Below, in pieces: positions 57,863 to 64,000 of a stretch of DNA of 64,000 nt (position 1 is its first letter; every line of letters starts with the position of its first letter). Both the position numbers and the translations under genes were made by a program. This DNA is from Grammothele lineata (Eukaryota > Basidiomycota > Agaricomycetes > Polyporales > Polyporaceae): the NCBI GenBank assembly GCA_002150815.3, contig NDFF03000320.1:558001-622000 (forward strand), written 5' to 3'. Under the pieces are notes generated by a model that did not search any database, had not been told where the DNA came from, and was given only the letters and a program-made list of their open reading frames with translations.

Positions 57863-60800
57863 CTAATGTCCATGCTCCTCCTCGGGCTCTGGCGGGTTCG
57901 GGTTGAGAAGGTATAGTCGCCGCTTCGGCACGGTCACGATAGACACGTCACGACGGCTGAGCTCGTCCTCGATTCGGCGCTGACGCGTGTCCTCGTCTTC
58001 ATCGTCATCTACGTCCGCGTCATGCTCATGCGACGTCGACATTGGGTAATCGTGTTCGGGTCCAGCCGAGAGCGTTGTGCGATACGGAGGCTGGTGATGC
58101 TGATATGGACCGCGTCCCTCCTGGGGGAAGGGCACCGCGACGGAATCGTTCATGGACAGCGGGCGTGAGCCTGCAGGGGACCCGGTGCGCGGGACGGGCG
58201 AGAACCGCGCAGGCTCGGCGCGCAGGCGGCTGAAAATGACGGAGAGGATAGATCGTCGAGGACGACCATTCCACGAGAGGCCGATGAGGAGGCCATAAAA
58301 GACCACCGACCACGCGAGGAACGCGGCGAATGCGCCAATGGGGCCGCGCTGGAAGAGCGCTACCAAGGACAGAATCGTGAGGGCGAGCAGAAGAATATGG
58401 AATAGTACATGGATGATTCCTTCGAATGGCGTGGGGAGGACGGGATGTCCATAGGCTGGCTGGCCGCTGAGCATGAGCCCGTTGGTGCTGTTGATATCCA
58501 TGGGGGTGGTACCAGGAGTCCATGGAGTGTCTTCCCGGCGATCAACAGGACTCAACCCATAGCCATTACCACCCTACCATAAATCAATACCAGAACATTG
58601 ACGAAAGATAGCCACTCACCATTCCACTGGCGCTACGACGGCCGTCAAGCCAGCTCATGTCGCTCAGGTTACGGGGAGTATGCGAAGGGCGTGGGTCAGA
58701 GAACGCAGCAAGGCTGTTCCCGCTCGCGCGACGTTGGCGCGCCGGGCGGTTGACGACCTCGAAGGATCGATGAGAGGGCGAAGGCGGTTGGTCATCCGTC
58801 GAGGTCTCGTTGGAACGGCGAGCGGAGACGCCCGCCCAAGTGCCGATCCCCGCCCAGGACCGTATCCTCTTCTTCCCTTCGCCTTCACGCAGCGTGCGCA
58901 CAGTACCTTCTGAGCGTCCTGAAGGACTCGTTGCACGCTCATTCACGCTGAATTTCTCCATGGCCGAATCTGAACGCATCTTGCTGTCCCCTGGCTCTGG
59001 TACCCCCGACTTAGATCGCCGCAAGCAAAAGGCTATAATCTGGAGAGCAGGGATTAAAATGTACATCGCGGCGAATAGGGCCAAGCCAGCTCGAGAATGA
59101 GAGGTCTGGAGGTGGATGGAAGATGAAGAGCGCTTGACAATACTCGACGCAATGCCGATGGAGGTAAATGCGGTGGCTATTCCAACAATGCCGATGGCGT
59201 AAGCGGCTACGCCGACGAGGAAGCCGAGATACATGAGACCTATGTTGGGACCAAGCGGAGAAGTCGGGCCAGCGGAAGGCACGGACAGGCGGTATAACGC
59301 AAGGGCTGGAAGGAAAAGCGCCGCAGACAGAGCGGGAAGGAGCTTGTGCACCATGGAGACGTTATATACAAAGTTAGACGGTGTAGTCGTCTGGCCGCCA
59401 CTTCCATTGCTAGTACCGGTGGAGGTGGGGGTTGTGGGGGCCGTGGTGGCGGCTGTCGTCGTGGTCGTGGTCGCACCACCCAACGCGACAGCACACTCCG
59501 ACAAGTATTGAATAGTGACGCCCTGGCCGTCAGCCGCAATCCCAGTGGTTAGATGGCCGCTCCCAAAGCCAGACCAAGATTGGTTTGTTGACGTGAGTGC
59601 TGCGTTGTAGGCCCTCAATATCCAGACATCGGAAAGGTAAGTGCCGTTCGCGGCCCGACCACCAAAGACAATGGTATCTGTTGCGTTGATAGAGGATGTT
59701 CCAACGAGAGGCCCCGTCCATGACAGCGCAGCAGCACCTTGTCGAGGAACGGGGAACTTGGGCTTGCCGTCGGCACTGCTTGGGTCACCTGCTGGAAGGA
59801 CGCGCGCCCAGTCACCTGATCATGACGTCAGTGATATGCGCACCGGGCCGATAGGAGTGTTACGACACACCTGTCCCGGTGTTCAACACGTCCTACGCAG
59901 TCTGGCTCAGACGAGTGGCGTAGCGGTGGACAAACAACTTACCACTTCGCCCGCATTCAGAGCGCCTCCATCGTCCCAGCGCGAGTCGTCGAATGTGCCC
60001 AGGAGGACGAACATTTGATCAGCAAATGTTGAAGAGGCGGTGTTCATATTGGGCACCACAACGGGATCGATCCGGGCGGCAAGGCATGGCGATGGTGTCT
60101 TCACTTGACCATTGGAGGCGTCGATGATGTTTGCGTCTTGAACAGCACATGAAGCATCGGTGATGGCCTGTGTGGATGCTGCGGAGGTACAACCACCGAC
60201 GGCCACAATCTTCTGCTGAAGGACCGACCCACCCATGGCGACCCGGCCGGGGATGGTGCTGCTGACGGACTTCTTGGACCAAGTATACGTAACCTGGTCG
60301 GGGAGATTCGATGACAAGGTTCCGGAGAGCGTCAGCGCCCATACTTCGGACAGGTCGAAGACCGTCTTCCCATCAAATCCGCCGGCCATGTAGACTGTAT
60401 TGGTAAGAGCATCATCATCGACGCGGGGATCGAGTCCTCCTGCGGCACCCCAGCGGGCGGATGGTTGAGTGGTAGATGTCGTCATGTTGACCGTAGCCCA
60501 GAAGTGATTCGTGTAATCGAATTCCTGGGAACGCGGATCGAACGCAAGAATGTAGAGGTCCGGGTAAAACACGTACCCATAGACTGTTGGCTGCAGTATC
60601 ATCTGAACCTTCTCCGTCGATAATTATATGACCATGTCGGCTGAAAATACTGAGCAGGGGGTAGAGGACTGAAGGACATAGACTGACTAGCTCGCTGCAG
60701 AATCGTCGCCTCCGATCATTGCCGACCGCTCGGATGGACTGGCGGTGAGGCCGCTGGGAGCAGTGGGGACAGACCACTGAAGATTCTTGAGATCGACCCT

Positions 60801-61118
60801 TGAGAAAGAATTTAGTCGACCGACGCGATCAATGTCTCAGGCACGCGGAACATACGTGAAAGTCGACCCGGTAGGAAAACCGGATTGAGACTCGCCTCCA
60901 AAGATAAGCAGGAGGCCGTCGCCGTCATAACCAATGTTGGCATCCTTGAGGCGTGGCTCGGGAGAAGCACTGAGGAGGTCGGTTATCTCAATCCACTGAA
61001 GGGGTGGAACGGGCATGTCGGTGAGTGGCTGGGCGTGAACATGGAGAAGGCATGATATGGCAGCGAAGAGAAGAGAAAGAAGAACATGTCGAGGACGTGA
61101 GTGGCGGCAGAGAGCCAT
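57863..61118 (-). CDS. Kelch-type ectodomain joined to membrane region
   Basis: Exons I can support, in order: 61118-60856, 60798-60688, about 60640-59943, 59892-59871 (22 nt), 59815-58620 and 58573-57863; about 1000 residues. A signal peptide (VLLSLLFAAISCLLHVHA) leads a galactose-oxidase/kelch beta-propeller: LLLIFGGESQSG, TVYMAGGFDG, KIVAVGGC, TIVFGGRAANGTYLSDVWILRAY. A Thr/Ser-rich stalk follows, then several membrane segments (LLPALSAALFLPALALYRL, YLGFLVGVAAYAIGIVGIATAF, FAAMYILIPALQIIAFCL, and IIHVLFHILLLALTILSLVALF plus AFLAWSVVFYGLLIGL), and an acidic cytosolic tail with many His, Pro and Arg. It looks like a cell-surface protein. Between 60690 and 60570 the frame does not join cleanly: a spliced stretch reading RHGHIIIDGEGSDDTAAN runs in a different frame from the following VYGYVFYPDLYILAFD. 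That suggests a missed intron or an indel. Confidence 0.75.
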
Positions 61119-64000
61119 TCCTGGGGCGTGGGGGGCTATGGAGCCCGTGCTCGTGGAGAGCAGGGACGAGGAGGAGGGGCCAGCGAATCGATGTGGTTGT
61201 TCGCCTGAAGGAATGAACTCGGCGCATGCTGTCCCTTGCCCGACGGCCACCCCGCCCGCGGCCCACGCTCGCCCACGGAGACGCCCGGCGTGCGAGTGCC
61301 ACGCTGGTTCCAAACGGCTTCGAGCGGCTTCCACGCCCCGCGCCGAACCTCCGTCCTTCTTCCCATCTCCCTCCTTGTCCCGCCTCTTCCTGGGTCCTGA
61401 CCGCCCCCTGCTCTGGCCCTCGCCTCGGCGCACAGCGTGTCCCAATCGCTCGACTCACTCGACCAACCAATCCGTGATTCTGTGGACCGTCGTCTGCTGG
61501 CCCCGACTGCGCTTCAGCCTCGGCAGGCTCCTCACGCTTCGCAGGCCGGACTACATATGCCGAATCTTTTTCGGGTCCAACGTAGGAGCGCTTCTGCGTC
61601 TCCTAATAGATTCGGGCCGCTCTCGCACGTTTCCTACAATGTCCTCCATCAAACACGGAACTCTATGGCTGAACATAGTCTACGTGCTTGCTCACACGCC
61701 GCCTCGAGGCGCACGATAGCCAACAGCGTATCGGTCAGATACCTGCCAACCTACATCTGCCACGCCATATGACATACGCCGCTTCGAGGCATTTTCCTCA
61801 TACACCCAGAACCTGTTTTCCCCCTCGAGGATTGGAACGAGTTGGTGTCTCACAGCAATCGCTGTCAGTGACTTGCACAACGGCGACGGCGACTTTACGC
61901 TGGTGTCCATATTCACGGGCGCGTGGGTGGGATGACGTGCACGCTCTATAGTGCTAACTCGGTCCGCAGCAAGCTACTCCACTTCCCAGAATCGAACCAT
62001 ACCCCGCCAGTCTCAGGACCTTCTCCAAATTTAGCACTCCTCCTCAACCCGCTTCTCCAGGGGCCCGAGCTGAGTTGTGCTGTGTGACGGTGCGCAACAA
62101 CGTTTAGGGAAACGGATAGACGAGCCCACCAGTAGTGGTGAGCTCTGTAGATGCTGACATAGAATGCCAAGTGGAGGCGCGGTGAACACCGCACAGATGT
62201 GGTAAGTGGTATGAAACGCTCTGCTGCACCTCATCTTGCAATGTTTTGATAGGTGGGTTCTACGAGCTGCCCTCTCTGTGCGCACGGGGTGATTGCGTAT
62301 ACGGTTGTCTGGACAAACGATACCCGAGAGACCGCACGCACAACAGCCGTTGAGCAGAGAGGAAAGCTAGATCCGCAAGTACACATATAAGCTGTGCAAG
62401 CGTCCACGGTTGTAAAGGAGACTGCGAGAGGCGTCGACGTTTGTGTTGGCCGTATGTTGTATGGGGCGATGATGATCAGCTTGGGCGGCGCGCACTCCTC
62501 GGGGTATAGCAGAACGGGATGGGCCCGGTCGGAGCCGGCTTGCGACTTAAACAGGCGCTCTTTCTGGTTGGATGCTCACTTACCAACGTGAGCAGTGCAA
62601 GCAACAAGTCGAGCTCGGTAGTTACCCAGAGTTAGCCACCGGGGAGGGGGATAATGAAATCGTGCCTGGGCAATAATGAATGCTTACGTCTAGATACTTA
62701 TCTCGCGTGCCTCATCCGCCGTCAATTAGATCGGCAGGCTAATCCCGCGTCCTCTTACTCTTAATCGATTCGTTCACCACGAGAGCGCCACGTGGCCATT
62801 CCGAACCTCCGACCCAAATTAGGCGCTCAGTTTGTCCTGGCGCTTATTAGCTGCGCGTTTCCCCGACAACGCCGGCGATGGCTGGGTTGAATCGAATCAT
62901 TCTGTTCATGGCAGCGGGCTATCCGACCGAGCCCCTCAGTAACCTCTCCTCGCCAGTTACTTTGCGGTAAACCCACGTCCATCCGATGGATTTCTCACTC
63001 GTTTACTCTGAAACACACGCTGAGTATCGGCCTTTGGCCGTGTCGGGGGGCCGAACCGTCAAGAGTCATCGTCGCTACTGTTCCGTTCCACCCTAGTCAA
63101 AGCACGTTCAAGTCATGCCGAACATGCTGAAGACCGCGTTTGCATACACGGATGTGGTGGGCGTAGGCTCTTTTTTGACGCAATCAATCGACTGATGTTA
63201 CTACCCGTCTTTGTGTTCATAGCCAAAGCACACATACACGGGCGGTCCGTAAACCCCGGGCAGACGTCATGGCATTCGCAATTATTGTCTCCCCGGCGGC
63301 GAAGTTCCCTTTGCACTTACTCCTATCAACAATCGGCGGCCTAACAGTATCTTCTCTAAGGTTCAGCTATTCCAGCCTGGGAGGCGTTGTAGGCCACTTG
63401 GGTACATTCCACGTCCTCGCCGCAGTGGTTGAATTGCTGCATGAACTCACTTCCACCAACAAAAACTGCTAGCGCTGAAGCACATCTGTTTGAAGTCTTA
63501 CACGCCCACTCCCAACACTACGAACCTCTCAACTTCTACGCCATATAGCACCGCTCCCGCCCGACCGCATGCGCGGCTCGGTCCTCGACGTCGTCCCCGC
63601 GCGGGTCAGCTCCAACTCCGATCACGCGCAGCGACGGTACCGCGCCCAGTGCGCCCACGCGCACACCGGGCCACTCTCAACTCGCGTGGCAATACGTACA
63701 CTAGGATGTCCCCCTTCGCGCATTCGAGCCCGCTATCGCCGTTGCTGCCGGCCGGTGCTCGCGGAGTAGAGTTATGCCCGCTTGGCCACCCCTTACGCTG
63801 AGGCCCGACAACGCCATCGGCGCCGCCCTCATGACTCGCTCCTGCAGACTTTCGCAGCTCATCATCACCACCACGGAACCCTCTCCGCGTGTAGGCCGGC
63901 ACAAGGTCCGGCCACACAAGTCCTCGAGGGCGACCCAACGTCACATATGGGTCCCCACAATCGATTGCGCGCACCTGCCTGATCAGGTACCCTATGACAA
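61119..64000. other. 2.9 kb right end without a supported gene
   Basis: I find no gene I can support. The open frame beginning near 63490 and the one at 63269-63472 (hydrophobic, 67 codons, starts with ATG) have no family resemblance. The last 400 bases are GC-rich and Pro/Ser/Thr-coding in one frame, and could be the 5' part of a gene that leaves the window. Confidence 0.4.

Noticed and set aside
61989..61998. B-box-like GGTTCGATTC on minus strand
   Set aside because: No T-stem or acceptor stem; chance match.
63490..63801. 103-codon open frame near the right end
   Set aside because: It has no ATG at the reported start and no family signal. It may belong to a gene beyond the edge but cannot be supported.

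Overview
The window is nuclear DNA of a filamentous basidiomycete, most likely an agaricomycete. The evidence is gene content and gene form. Genes are dense and GC-rich, and most are split by many 50-60 nt GT-AG introns with CTAAC-like branch sites. Very short exons are common. The families fit a mushroom-forming fungus: a heme-thiolate peroxidase, an F-box protein, a siderophore permease, an allantoate-type MFS permease and a kelch-membrane protein. I see no bacterial, organellar or viral block.

I find 18 protein genes. Left part (1-19 kb): the 3' end of a four-helix membrane protein (+); an Ofd1/Tpa1 2-oxoglutarate prolyl hydroxylase (+); a Nop13-like two-RRM nucleolar protein (-); an F-box protein (-); an empty 1.9 kb stretch carrying a 5'-truncated retrocopy with target-site duplication and A27 tail; the respiratory supercomplex factor Rcf2 (-), divergent from an AKTIP/FTS-like inactive E2 (+); and the Vip1/Asp1 inositol pyrophosphate kinase/phosphatase (-, 10 exons).

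Middle (19-42 kb): a Ccc2/ATP7-type copper ATPase (+), divergent from Vip1 and convergent with the gamma-tubulin complex protein GCP3/Alp6 (-, 13 exons); a siderophore-iron MFS transporter (-); a gene-poor 2.3 kb stretch; a secreted sulfatase broken by a 4-nt tandem duplication (+); and an IQGAP/Rng2 cytokinesis scaffold (+, 16 exons).

Right part (42-64 kb): an allantoate/vitamin-type MFS permease (-, 18 exons, two GC-AG introns); a heme-thiolate peroxidase (-); a TCERG1/CA150-like WW-FF protein (-); an ER-targeted Hsp90 (GRP94-like) ending in HDEL (-), divergent from a large disordered protein with acidic KPLG-type repeats (+); a kelch-type extracellular domain joined to a membrane region (-); and a 2.9 kb tail with no gene I can support.

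The genes do not form an obvious biosynthetic cluster. Copper ATPase and siderophore permease both serve metal supply but are separated by GCP3, so I treat them as neighbours rather than an operating unit. The most unusual observations are the retrocopy, the microexons and GC-AG introns, the fungal GRP94-like chaperone, and two genes with reading-frame breaks. Exon coordinates were derived by eye from splice consensus, phase arithmetic and protein-family continuity. No transcript data were available.
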